Source of the DNA: Rubrobacteraceae bacterium | GTDB taxonomy: Bacteria > Actinomycetota > Rubrobacteria > Rubrobacterales > Rubrobacteraceae | Assembly: GCA_030448125.1 (NCBI GenBank) | Contig: JAUJNO010000001.1 | Span: 175,745-239,744, forward strand | Length of the DNA: 64,000 bases | Direction of reading: 5' to 3' | Shown: one piece after another, positions 1 to 6,752 of the stretch | How positions within the stretch are numbered: the first letter of the stretch is position 1 | How the letters are laid out: every line of letters begins with the position of its first letter | The notes under the pieces: model-generated | The model's input: the letters and a program-made list of their open reading frames with translations, nothing else | Database searches by the model: none | What the model was told of the DNA's origin: nothing | Program-made: the position numbers and the translations under genes

Positions 1-414
1 ACGCTGATCGATGCTATGGGCCTCGACGCCACCGTAGACGCTTATGACTCGGGAGAAGTTATCTCCGTGGACGTAGCTACGGAGGAGACCGGCCTCTTTA
101 TCGGGCAAAAAGGTGAGACTATAGACGCTATTCAGTACCTGCTGAACGTCGCTATTTACAAGAACCGCCCTTTTGCAAAGAGGATAGTCGTAGACTCGGA
201 GGGTTATAGGCAACGTCGTGTAGAGGCTATCCAAGGCATGGCGCACCGCACCGCCCGCCGTGCCCTACGTGAGGGGCGTCCACTCAGCCTCCCACCGATG
301 CCCGCCGCGGAGCGCCGCGTGGTTCACCTGTTTCTCAAAGAGAACCCACAGGTCACAACCTCTAGCGAGGGCAAAGAAGAGGATCGAAGAGTCGTCGTAA
401 GCCCTATCCACTAG
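1..414 (+). CDS. jag: Jag/KhpB-type RNA-binding protein, 3' part
   Basis: This is the C-terminal part of a KH-R3H RNA-binding protein; the reading frame is open from base 1, so the gene starts upstream of the window. The KH domain shows its GxxG-like turn (LFIGQKGETIDAIQYLL), and an R3H domain follows, with the arginine-rich helix (MAHRTARRALREG) and the R3H signature just before RRVVHLFL. KhpB/Jag proteins bind RNA with KhpA and influence cell elongation and division, and are usually encoded next to yidC near the origin. The gene is followed by a parS site and rsmG, which is the normal order for this locus. Confidence in the family is high; the N-terminal Jag-N domain cannot be assessed. Confidence 0.9.
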   Translation, partial: TLIDAMGLDATVDAYDSGEVISVDVATEETGLFIGQKGETIDAIQYLLNVAIYKNRPFAKRIVVDSEGYRQRRVEAIQGMAHRTARRALREGRPLSLPPMPAAERRVVHLFLKENPQVTTSSEGKEEDRRVVVSPIH

Positions 415-420
415 TCTTCC

Positions 421-436
421 TGTTTCACGTGAAACA
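421..436. promoter_or_regulatory. parS centromere site 1
   Basis: This is a perfect 16-bp palindrome (TGTTTCACGTGAAACA), the consensus ParB loading site. It lies seven bases after the jag stop codon and about 960 bp upstream of parA. ParB clamps load here and spread over the origin region. Confidence 0.95.
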
Positions 437-443
437 GCTGGCA

Positions 444-475
444 CGACAAATGTGGGCGTGTACGAACATTTGTCG
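444..475. repeat. 10-bp inverted repeat between the two parS sites
   Basis: CGACAAATGT (444-453) and its exact complement (466-475) are separated by 12 bases. No T-run follows, so it is a poor intrinsic terminator. It could be an operator or a structured 3' end of the jag transcript. Confidence 0.5.
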
Positions 476-489
476 CACTGGCACTTCCG

Positions 490-1254
490 GTGAGCCGAGG
501 AGATGTTTCACGTGAAACACTATCTATGGCGACGGCGCTAGAGCAGCTTCGATCGCAGTCTAGTGACTGGGGGGTGAACCTGGATCGCTCCCGGCTATCG
601 CTACTATCTCTATATGCCGACCTTCTTGCCGAGTACGAGTTGGCCAACATCATTGGGACCAAAGATCGAGAACAGATCATCCTGGAGCATTTCACAGACT
701 CCCTGAGCTGTCTGGCTACCAAAGGCGCGCGGTGGCGAGGCTCTCTGGTAGACGTAGGAACAGGAGGAGGACTGCCTGGAATACCGCTAAGCATCGCTTG
801 TCCCGAGCTTCAGGTGACGTTGCTAGAGGTAACCGAGAAGAAGGTGCGCTTTCTAGAGTACGCGAAGGCGCAACTGGATCTCGGTAATCTCGAAGTACTG
901 CATGCACGAGTCGAGGAGGCGGGGAGGGATCCGCGTTGCAGGGATGCCTTCGACCTGGCTACGGCCCGCGCGCTGGCTACGTTGCCGGTAGTACTGGAGT
1001 ATTGTGCGCCGCTCGTGCGTACCGGGGGTGCGATCCTGGCGATGAAGGGGCGGTTGCCAGAGGAAGAGCTATCACGGGGGGTAGCGGCCTCCCACCAACT
1101 TGGGGCGAAGTTGCGCGAGGTGCTAAAGGTGGAATATCGTGCGCAGCTTCCGCAAAAGGAGCGCCGCTTGGTCGTATTCGATAAGGTCCGCGCAACTTCG
1201 GGCAGATTCCCCAGGAGAGTAGGACTCGCAAAAAAGCGTCCTCTAGGAGCGTAG
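490..1254 (+). CDS. rsmG: 16S rRNA (guanine-527-N7)-methyltransferase RsmG
   Basis: RsmG (GidB) methylates G527 of 16S rRNA with S-adenosylmethionine. The SAM-binding motif I is visible (LVDVGTGGGLPGIPLSI, about residues 88-104), followed by the acidic end of beta-2 (LLEVTEKKVRFLE). The length of 254 residues is normal. The GTG at 490 gives an extra N-terminus of 12 residues that is encoded across the second parS site (residues DVSRET). An in-frame ATG at 526 aligns better with the usual start of the family; neither has a well-placed Shine-Dalgarno sequence, so the start is uncertain. Its place between jag and parA is the conserved order near the replication origin. Confidence 0.93.
   Translation: MSRGDVSRETLSMATALEQLRSQSSDWGVNLDRSRLSLLSLYADLLAEYELANIIGTKDREQIILEHFTDSLSCLATKGARWRGSLVDVGTGGGLPGIPLSIACPELQVTLLEVTEKKVRFLEYAKAQLDLGNLEVLHARVEEAGRDPRCRDAFDLATARALATLPVVLEYCAPLVRTGGAILAMKGRLPEEELSRGVAASHQLGAKLREVLKVEYRAQLPQKERRLVVFDKVRATSGRFPRRVGLAKKRPLGA
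504..519. promoter_or_regulatory. parS centromere site 2 (inside the rsmG 5' end)
   Basis: This is a second perfect copy of TGTTTCACGTGAAACA, 83 bp after the first. It lies inside the extended rsmG reading frame or immediately upstream of its ATG at 526. Two perfect consensus sites this close, next to parAB, mark a chromosomal partition locus. Confidence 0.95.
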
Positions 1255-1381
1255 AACGGGATTATTTCTGTACCGAAGTCTCTCGACAGCCCTACAGACT
1301 GCGGCACTCTCCAGGAAACCACAACATTTTGGGCCTCCCGTTTCGCTAAGGCCGCTATTGGGGCAAGGCTCAACCGAGGCG

Positions 1382-1390
1382 TGCTAAGAT
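1382..1390 (+). promoter_or_regulatory. Extended -10 promoter of parA
   Basis: TGCTAAGAT (TGn followed by a TANNNT hexamer) ends seven bases before the GTG start of parA. Transcription would begin at or next to the start codon, giving a leaderless mRNA. This agrees with the absence of a Shine-Dalgarno sequence in front of parA. Confidence 0.55.
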
Positions 1391-1397
1391 TCCGGCG

Positions 1398-2159
1398 GTG
1401 GCTACCATCGTTGCCATAGTGAATCAGAAGGGCGGGGTGGGGAAGAGCACCACCGCGATCAACCTCGCCGCGTACCTCGCGGGCCTGGGGGAGAAGCTCC
1501 TGATCGTGGACATGGACCCTCAGGGCAACGCGACCAGCGGTCTGGGCGTCTCGGCAGGCGCCAATGGATGTATGTACGACGTGCTCCTCGAGGGCGCGCC
1601 TCTGGAGCAGGTCGCCGTCGAAACTGAGGTCGACAACCTCGATGTCGCGCCGGCCACCATCAACCTCGTCGGTGCCGAAGTTGAGCTCGTCTCTACTCTG
1701 GCACGCGAGTTCAAGTTGAAGCGGGCGTTGGAGAAGCTGTCCTCCGACGCTTACGATCGCGTGCTCGTGGATTGTCCACCGTCCCTGGATCTCCTTACCC
1801 TGAACGCGCTGACGGCCGCGGACGAGGTTTTCATTCCCATACAATGCGAGTACTATGCCCTCGAGGGGCTCACCCAGCTTATGAGGAGCATAAGGATGGT
1901 GCGTGAAGAGCTCAATCCGAGCCTGAAGATCGGGGGAGTGCTGCTCACCATGTTCGACACCCGCACCAACCTCGCTCACCACGTGGTCGAGGAAGTGAGG
2001 TCGTTCTTCGGGGACCAGGTATTCCATACGGTCATACCGCGCAATGTCAGGCTTAGCGAGGCCCCAAGCTTCGGCTTACCGGTGGCGCTGTACGCTCCCA
2101 AGAGCACGGGGGCGGAGGCGTATGCCTCTGTAGCCGAGGAGGTCCTAGCCCGTGGGTAG
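1398..2159 (+). CDS. parA: Chromosome partitioning ATPase ParA (Soj)
   Basis: ParA is a DNA-binding ATPase that moves ParB-parS complexes during chromosome segregation. The deviant Walker A motif KGGVGKST is at residues 11-18, with the signature lysine of the MinD/ParA class. The A' motif (LLIVDMDPQGNATSGLG) and Walker B (VLVDCPPSLD) follow, and the C-terminus has the typical RNVRLSEAPSFG motif. The 253 residues lack an N-terminal HTH, so this is the chromosomal (Soj) type. The GTG start at 1398 has no Shine-Dalgarno but sits just behind an extended -10 element. Its stop overlaps the parB start by 8 bp, so the two are co-translated. Confidence 0.96.
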   Translation: MATIVAIVNQKGGVGKSTTAINLAAYLAGLGEKLLIVDMDPQGNATSGLGVSAGANGCMYDVLLEGAPLEQVAVETEVDNLDVAPATINLVGAEVELVSTLAREFKLKRALEKLSSDAYDRVLVDCPPSLDLLTLNALTAADEVFIPIQCEYYALEGLTQLMRSIRMVREELNPSLKIGGVLLTMFDTRTNLAHHVVEEVRSFFGDQVFHTVIPRNVRLSEAPSFGLPVALYAPKSTGAEAYASVAEEVLARG

Positions 2160-3063
2160 GCGTGGGTTGGGAAGGGGGCTATCCGCGCTCATATCCGCGG
2201 GTGATAGCGTCGGGGGGCTGAGGTTCGACGAGGTGCCGGTTTCAGCGATCCGGCCGAACACCCACCAGCCGCGCCGCAACTTCTCGGAGACGAGCATCAA
2301 GGAGCTCGCGGCCTCCATACGCGAGGTTGGCATCCTGCAACCGCTCGTAATCCGGTCGACCGAGACCGGTTTCGAGCTGATAGCCGGAGAGAGGAGGCTC
2401 AGGGCGGCCAAGGAGGCGGGCCTCGACCGTGTGCCGGTCTTGATAAGACAGGCTGGAGAGGGCGAGTCGATGGAGATGGCCCTCGTCGAGAACCTGCAAA
2501 GGGAGGACCTCAACCCGCTAGAAACCGCGGCGGCATATCAGGCTCTCCTGGACAGCTTCGGATTGACCAAGGACCAACTCGCCGCCCGACTAGGAAAGAG
2601 CCGAGCGGCGGTGACCAACACGTTGCGCCTGACCAGGCTGCCCGAGTCCATCCGGACGATGGTGCTTGCGGAGAAGCTGTCCGAAGGACACGCGCGAGCG
2701 CTGCTCGGCCTGGAGACAGAGGAGCACATGCTCCGCGTCGCTCGCGTGGTGCAGGCGGAGAAGCTCTCCGTACGCAAGACCGAAGAGTTGATCCGCGAGG
2801 AGCTCGTAGGGCCGCGAGAGTCCCGGGAGGCGACACAGGAATCCCCACGAGAGCAAGACTCCGTCGACGAGTACGGAGAGGCTTCTCAACGGATCCAGGA
2901 CGCGCTAACGCTGCCGACCCGGGTGCGGGCGTCGCGCAGAGGGGGGAGGCTCGAGATACGCTTCCGCCAGAAGGAGGAGCTGGAGGCGCTGGTAGACCTG
3001 CTCACCGCGAACAGCGGGGGGAACGCTGACTCTACTGACGGCGTGCTTGGCCCGGATAGATAG
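2152..3063 (+). CDS. parB: Chromosome partitioning protein ParB (Spo0J)
   Basis: ParB is the CTP-dependent DNA clamp that loads at parS and recruits SMC and ParA. The N-terminus has the ParA-stimulating arginine-rich peptide (GRRGLGRGLSALI), followed by the ParB/Srx nuclease-like CTPase domain with the GERRLRAAKEAG motif near residue 80 and the ENLQREDLNPLE box. A helix-turn-helix follows (LAARLGKSRAAVTNTLRL). The C-terminal dimerisation domain is preceded by an acidic linker. The GTG start overlaps parA. The length of 303 residues is typical. The two consensus parS sites at 421 and 504 are its expected targets. Confidence 0.96.
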   Translation: MGRRGLGRGLSALISAGDSVGGLRFDEVPVSAIRPNTHQPRRNFSETSIKELAASIREVGILQPLVIRSTETGFELIAGERRLRAAKEAGLDRVPVLIRQAGEGESMEMALVENLQREDLNPLETAAAYQALLDSFGLTKDQLAARLGKSRAAVTNTLRLTRLPESIRTMVLAEKLSEGHARALLGLETEEHMLRVARVVQAEKLSVRKTEELIREELVGPRESREATQESPREQDSVDEYGEASQRIQDALTLPTRVRASRRGGRLEIRFRQKEELEALVDLLTANSGGNADSTDGVLGPDR

Positions 3064-3234
3064 AGACATCTTCCGCCGGTAGCTCGAAGCTATACTACAT
3101 ATAGGCGTTTTCGCATTATTACAGTGGAATGTTCTCGATAAACGATTGTGCTCGAACGCACTTGTGTGAGAAGATGCTGTAGACCTGAGGCACCGCCGGG
3201 TGTGCCGGTACTGTGGTGCATGCGGAGGGGGAGT

Positions 3235-4431
3235 ATGTTCGCCGGAGGCGCAAAGTTGGCGGGTGTTGTGGGAGTCTCGGTGACGGCCTTCCTCTTGACC
3301 GGGGCCGCCGCGGCCGAAAGCGTGAAAGCTCCTGGAGCCCAGAACACCGAACGCCCGGCTCTCCAGACCGATGTGCAGCGGCAGGACGCAGCGCCCGAGA
3401 GGGAGGCAGGGGAGTTAACCAGGGTCGATTCGCAGCTAAACGAGGCGCGGGACCAAGCAGAGATCGCCGCCTCACGCGCCCAGGATCTGGACCAACAGAC
3501 CCGGAAGCTGAGCAGGGATCTCGAGGGCCAGCGAGAGGCCGCGTCGGACGCTCAGACCAGCTTCGAGAAGAGGGCCAGGGCCGCTTACAAGGGTGAGGAC
3601 CTCGCCAGCGCCTCGATCGTTCTGGACAGCCTCCTCAGCGGCGATAGCGCGCGTGTCAATACGGTACTCGACGGCTCAATGGCGCGGATACTAGTCAAGG
3701 GTCGCGGAAGCATAGAATTCAATAAAGACTCCCGGCAGGCTCTGGAGAACACCAACCGACAGCTGCGCCAGAAAAAGGCCCGCTACGAGGAGTTGCTCCA
3801 AGAGCAGCAGGAACGGGTAGAGGAGTTGCGCCGGCGCGAAGCAAAGCTCAAGGTCGCCTTTGGCAAATCGAGCCCCCAGAAGAAGCAGATGGAGGAGCGG
3901 ATCGCCCAGTTGGAGGTCGCGGAGGAGGCCGGCGCGTTTACGAGGCCGCCGGCGAGCGGCGGAGGCGGGTTCGTGGCGCCCGAGCAGGAGCTCGAGATCG
4001 CGCGGGAAGACATCGTGGCGACCCCGGTGGAAGAGATCCCCTACGAGAGGTATGTGCAGATCTACAAGGCGGCGGCGAAGCGGTACGAGTTCGCCGAGGA
4101 TTGGTACGTGCTCGCGGCCGTTGGCAAGGTCGAGTCGGACCACGGGGAGAACATAGGCCCCTCCAGCGCCGGAGCGATGGGCCCGATGCAGTTCCTGCCC
4201 TCAACCTGGGCGCAGTACGGGGTCGACGGGAACGGGGACAGCGAGGCGAACATAATGGACCCCGAGGACGCCATACCGTCCGCGGCCTCTTACCTCGTGG
4301 CCGGCGGCGCCCCCGACGACTGGTACGCCGCACTCTACACCTACAACCGCGCCGGGTGGTATGTCCGGGAGGTTCTGGGGATCGCGGAGGCTTATAGGCG
4401 GCAGGCCGAGAACGACGAGGTGGATCCTTGA
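3235..4431 (+). CDS. Secreted lytic transglycosylase with N-terminal coiled coil
   Basis: This is a secreted peptidoglycan hydrolase. The start at ATG 3235 has a GGAGG six bases upstream and opens a signal peptide (MFAGGAKLAGVV ... LLTGAAAAES); an in-frame ATG at 3220 would add a more basic N-terminus. About 200 residues of charged coiled coil follow, of the kind seen in PcsB/RipA-type hydrolases, then a Gly-rich linker. The C-terminal 110 residues are a lysozyme-like SLT/MltB-type domain with the probable catalytic glutamate E300 (GKVESDHG), then GPMQFLPSTWAQYG and the TYNRAGWYV helix. The mature protein is 398 residues with the signal. It probably cleaves glycan strands at the cell wall. 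It stands alone, 170 bp after parB. Confidence 0.88.
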   Translation: MFAGGAKLAGVVGVSVTAFLLTGAAAAESVKAPGAQNTERPALQTDVQRQDAAPEREAGELTRVDSQLNEARDQAEIAASRAQDLDQQTRKLSRDLEGQREAASDAQTSFEKRARAAYKGEDLASASIVLDSLLSGDSARVNTVLDGSMARILVKGRGSIEFNKDSRQALENTNRQLRQKKARYEELLQEQQERVEELRRREAKLKVAFGKSSPQKKQMEERIAQLEVAEEAGAFTRPPASGGGGFVAPEQELEIAREDIVATPVEEIPYERYVQIYKAAAKRYEFAEDWYVLAAVGKVESDHGENIGPSSAGAMGPMQFLPSTWAQYGVDGNGDSEANIMDPEDAIPSAASYLVAGGAPDDWYAALYTYNRAGWYVREVLGIAEAYRRQAENDEVDP

Positions 4432-4641
4432 TCTAGCGCCCGGCCGTCCCTGGGGCGCCTGTCGAGAGCCAGGGTAAAGGGTAACTCGTAGTAGGTTGGA
4501 CAAAGGCTCCGGCACGGTTTTTGTGCATGTTGCCCGAAGAACAGGCGCCGAAGCTTCTCTAGCGTACGATGAACCTACCAGGCTCCCACCGCGCGTGCTA
4601 AAAAGTCCACGGATCAAAAGACCGAAATTTAGGGGGTAGGG

Positions 4642-4992
4642 ATGGAGACTTCGCGAACCGATATGTTCCGGAAGCTACTCGAGAGGGACCCGGACAATCC
4701 CATGGTTCTCTACTCCTTGGGAAACGAGCTGTTCAAGGAACAGAAATATTCGGAGGCCAGGGAGTATCTGAGCCGGGCGCTCCGGAACAAGCCGGACTAC
4801 TCGGTGGCGCACCGGGCGCTTGGCCGGGCGCTCTACGAGCTTGGCGAGGACGACGAGGCCCGCCGAGTATTCGCCGAGGGGCGCGAGGTGGCACAGAAGA
4901 ACGGGGACCTCCAGACCGTCAAGGAGATAGACGTGTTCGTTCGCCGGTTAGCGAAGCGCGAGAGGGGGGAGAGGGGAGAGGCCGGTGCGTAG
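4642..4992 (+). CDS. Small TPR-repeat protein
   Basis: This 116-residue cytoplasmic protein consists of about three tetratricopeptide units. The sequences NPMVLYSLGNELFKEQKYSE and YSVAHRALGRALYELGEDDE are canonical TPR helices, ending in a charged tail (VRRLAKRERGERGEAGA). It has a strong Shine-Dalgarno (AGGGGGTAGGG) before the ATG. TPR domains hold protein partners, but no partner can be named from the context. It has no signal peptide. Confidence 0.8.
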   Translation: METSRTDMFRKLLERDPDNPMVLYSLGNELFKEQKYSEAREYLSRALRNKPDYSVAHRALGRALYELGEDDEARRVFAEGREVAQKNGDLQTVKEIDVFVRRLAKRERGERGEAGA

Positions 4993-5017
4993 GAGCGGTG
5001 TCATGTTGCGGGTCCTC

Positions 5018-5026
5018 TGCTAACAT
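5018..5026 (+). promoter_or_regulatory. Extended -10 promoter for the 5032 gene
   Basis: TGCTAACAT lies five bases before the GTG at 5032, the same arrangement as at parA. It predicts a leaderless or nearly leaderless transcript. Confidence 0.45.
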
Positions 5027-5031
5027 CCGGA

Positions 5032-5493
5032 GTGTTGGGACCGACGGTAGGGATCTTCGTAGATTACGAGAGTCCGCTCGCGCGCGAGGTGGCGGCGAAG
5101 ATTTGGACCGGGCTCTCCGTGGCGGCCCTGGGCGCCGGGTACACGAAGACCACGGCCCGCTGGGAGAGCCTGCGGACGTCGAGGAGCCCCGAGAGGCTCG
5201 AAGGGCCGCGGGTACACATCTTCGCCGTGGGTCAGGATCGTCCGGACGCCGTGGACGCCATCCGTCCGATAGGTGACACGGAGACTTCCCACCTCTACGG
5301 CGTGGTCGTCGCGGTCCCCAACCGGCCGAGCCCGTTGGCCGGTTCGCTCCTCTACCAGGGCGTCGAGCAGCTCACCGGGGGCGGCGTCAGGGTTGGTGCC
5401 GTCGAGCCCGCCCTCCTGCACGCCCTTCCGAGGGAGTGCGAGTCTTACGCGCGGAGGATCCTCGAACGCCTCTCACCTCTTTTGGGTTATTAG
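5032..5493 (+). CDS. Uncharacterised protein, 153 residues
   Basis: I do not recognise this family. The sequence alternates hydrophobic strands and amphipathic helices (GPTVGIFVDYESPLA, VHIFAVGQDRPDAVDAI, LYGVVVAVPNRPSPLAGSLL), which looks like a compact alpha/beta fold. There is no signal peptide or membrane segment. The GTG start is chosen because an extended -10 promoter ends just before it. It is followed after 129 bp by a DUF92 protein on the same strand. Codon usage is normal for the window, so it is probably a real gene. Confidence 0.6.
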   Translation: MLGPTVGIFVDYESPLAREVAAKIWTGLSVAALGAGYTKTTARWESLRTSRSPERLEGPRVHIFAVGQDRPDAVDAIRPIGDTETSHLYGVVVAVPNRPSPLAGSLLYQGVEQLTGGGVRVGAVEPALLHALPRECESYARRILERLSPLLGY

Positions 5494-5622
5494 GGAGGTG
5501 CGATTTCGTGCGGAATCAGCCGAATCTCCATACCTCGCTCCTCCCCGTTCGCTCTCGGATAGACTGCCCCGATTGATAACATACCTCCCCGTGCGAGACG
5601 AAGAAGAGGCTGCGCGGTAGAA

Positions 5623-6318
5623 GTGCTTGGAGACCTGATCGCCGCTTTGCTGGTCACCGGCGCCTTCACCGGGCTCGCGTACGCTCTGGGAATGGTCAGC
5701 CGGGGCGGAGCTTTGGGGGGATTCGTGGTGGGGGTCGTGACCTACACTTGCCTCGGACCGCGGGGGTTCGCGGTCCTCGCGCTCTTCGTCGTCGGCGGCT
5801 CCGCCCTCACCCGTCTCGGGTACCGGAGCAAACAGAGCCGTGGTGTCGCTCAATCCTGCGGTGGGCGCCGCGGCGCCAGGAATGCCCTCGCCAACTGCGG
5901 CGTCGCCCTCCTGTGCGCCCTCCTGGCCGCTATCTTACCCTCGGAGATCTTCGCCGCCGCCTTCGTAGCTTCTTTGGGCGCGGCCTTCGCCGACACCGCC
6001 GAATCCGAGGTTGGGCAGATCGCCCGGCGCACCCCGCGCCTCGTCACCAACCTCCGGAAGGTCCCGCCTGGTACGGATGGTGCGGTCTCCATGCCGGGAA
6101 CGCTCGCCGGGCTCGCCGCCGCGGGAATTACCGTCCTTCTCGGGCTGGCGCTAGGTCTCGTGGGCGGACCTGGCGCGGCGCTGCTCGTGACGTGCGCGGC
6201 TTTTCTAGGGACCGTGGCGGATAGCCTTCTAGGGGCGCTCGCGCCGCGCGCCGGCAACGAGCTGACCAACGTCCTATGCACGCTCGTCGCCGCCGGTTTG
6301 GTCCTAGCCTTCGCATGA
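5623..6318 (+). CDS. DUF92 family integral membrane protein
   Basis: This is a polytopic membrane protein of the DUF92 (TMEM19-like) family, with about six hydrophobic segments in 231 residues. The family's conserved polar motifs are all present in order: SRGGALGGFVVG, GARNALANCGVA, FADTAESEVGQ, GTDGAVSMPGTLAGL and GTVADSLLGA. Some family members are phytyl- or prenyl-phosphate kinases (VTE6 in plants), so a role in isoprenoid phosphate metabolism is possible but not shown here. The GTG start lacks a clear Shine-Dalgarno. Confidence 0.85.
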   Translation: MLGDLIAALLVTGAFTGLAYALGMVSRGGALGGFVVGVVTYTCLGPRGFAVLALFVVGGSALTRLGYRSKQSRGVAQSCGGRRGARNALANCGVALLCALLAAILPSEIFAAAFVASLGAAFADTAESEVGQIARRTPRLVTNLRKVPPGTDGAVSMPGTLAGLAAAGITVLLGLALGLVGGPGAALLVTCAAFLGTVADSLLGALAPRAGNELTNVLCTLVAAGLVLAFA

Positions 6319-6324
6319 CTGGCG

Positions 6325-6583
6325 GCGCATCCGGCTGTCCGAAAACTGCTCCACCTTTCGCCCGTGATCTGGGCCGGGCACGAGCGCTGGGACGGCGGGG
6401 GCTACCCCGACGGCCTCTCGGGCGAAGAGCTCCCCCTGATACGTCATGACTTCCGACAGGCCCTACCGCAAGGCGATGGGCATCCGAGAGACACTCGAAG
6501 AGCTGGAGAGAAAAGCCGGGACGCAGTTCTGCCCGCGCGCCATCCCGACGCTCCTCGAAGTCGTCGGCCGTCTCGCTGAATAA
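6325..6583 (+). pseudogene. Remnant of an HD-GYP phosphodiesterase domain
   Basis: The frame reading through 6331-6438 gives PAVRKLLHLSPVIWAGHERWD and then GGGYPDGLSGEELPL, the unmistakable HD-GYP core. The frame starting at ATG 6446 gives MTSDRPYRKAMGIRETLEEL and later GTQFCPRAIPTLLEVVGRLAE before TAA at 6583, which is the normal continuation. The roughly 13 residues that should lie between them (G-RI-AVADAYDA) are missing and the frame changes. No start codon or N-terminal half remains. This is therefore the deleted, frameshifted 3' end of a gene for a cyclic-di-GMP phosphodiesterase. It fills most of the 434-bp gap between the DUF92 gene and leuS. Confidence 0.85.
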
Positions 6584-6628
6584 TCCCGCTCCAAAATGGC
6601 GCTTCTCTTTCTTAAACGGTAACCCCGG

Positions 6629-6637
6629 TGCTATATT
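6629..6637 (+). promoter_or_regulatory. Probable extended -10 promoter of leuS
   Basis: TGCTATATT lies 115 bp upstream of the leuS start. The intervening leader begins with a GC hairpin (GGCGCATGCGCGCC). I see no T-box antiterminator consensus in it. Confidence 0.4.
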
Positions 6638-6752
6638 AGGCGCATGCGCGCCAGAGACCTCGAAGGCCGGAACACGAGTCCCCGACTATAAGTCCCGCAC
6701 GCTGTCCCTGACCTAGAGCACCACGCAAACTTTCCATCCGAAGGAGTCGCTC

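Noticed and set aside
3064..3234. Cyclic-di-AMP riboswitch upstream of the lytic transglycosylase
   Set aside because: Such riboswitches often precede wall hydrolases in actinobacteria, but I could not find the conserved core; only a small hairpin (GGCACCGCCGGGTGTGCC) is visible.
6638..6752. T-box leader of leuS
   Set aside because: No T-box consensus or antiterminator was seen in the 115-bp leader.
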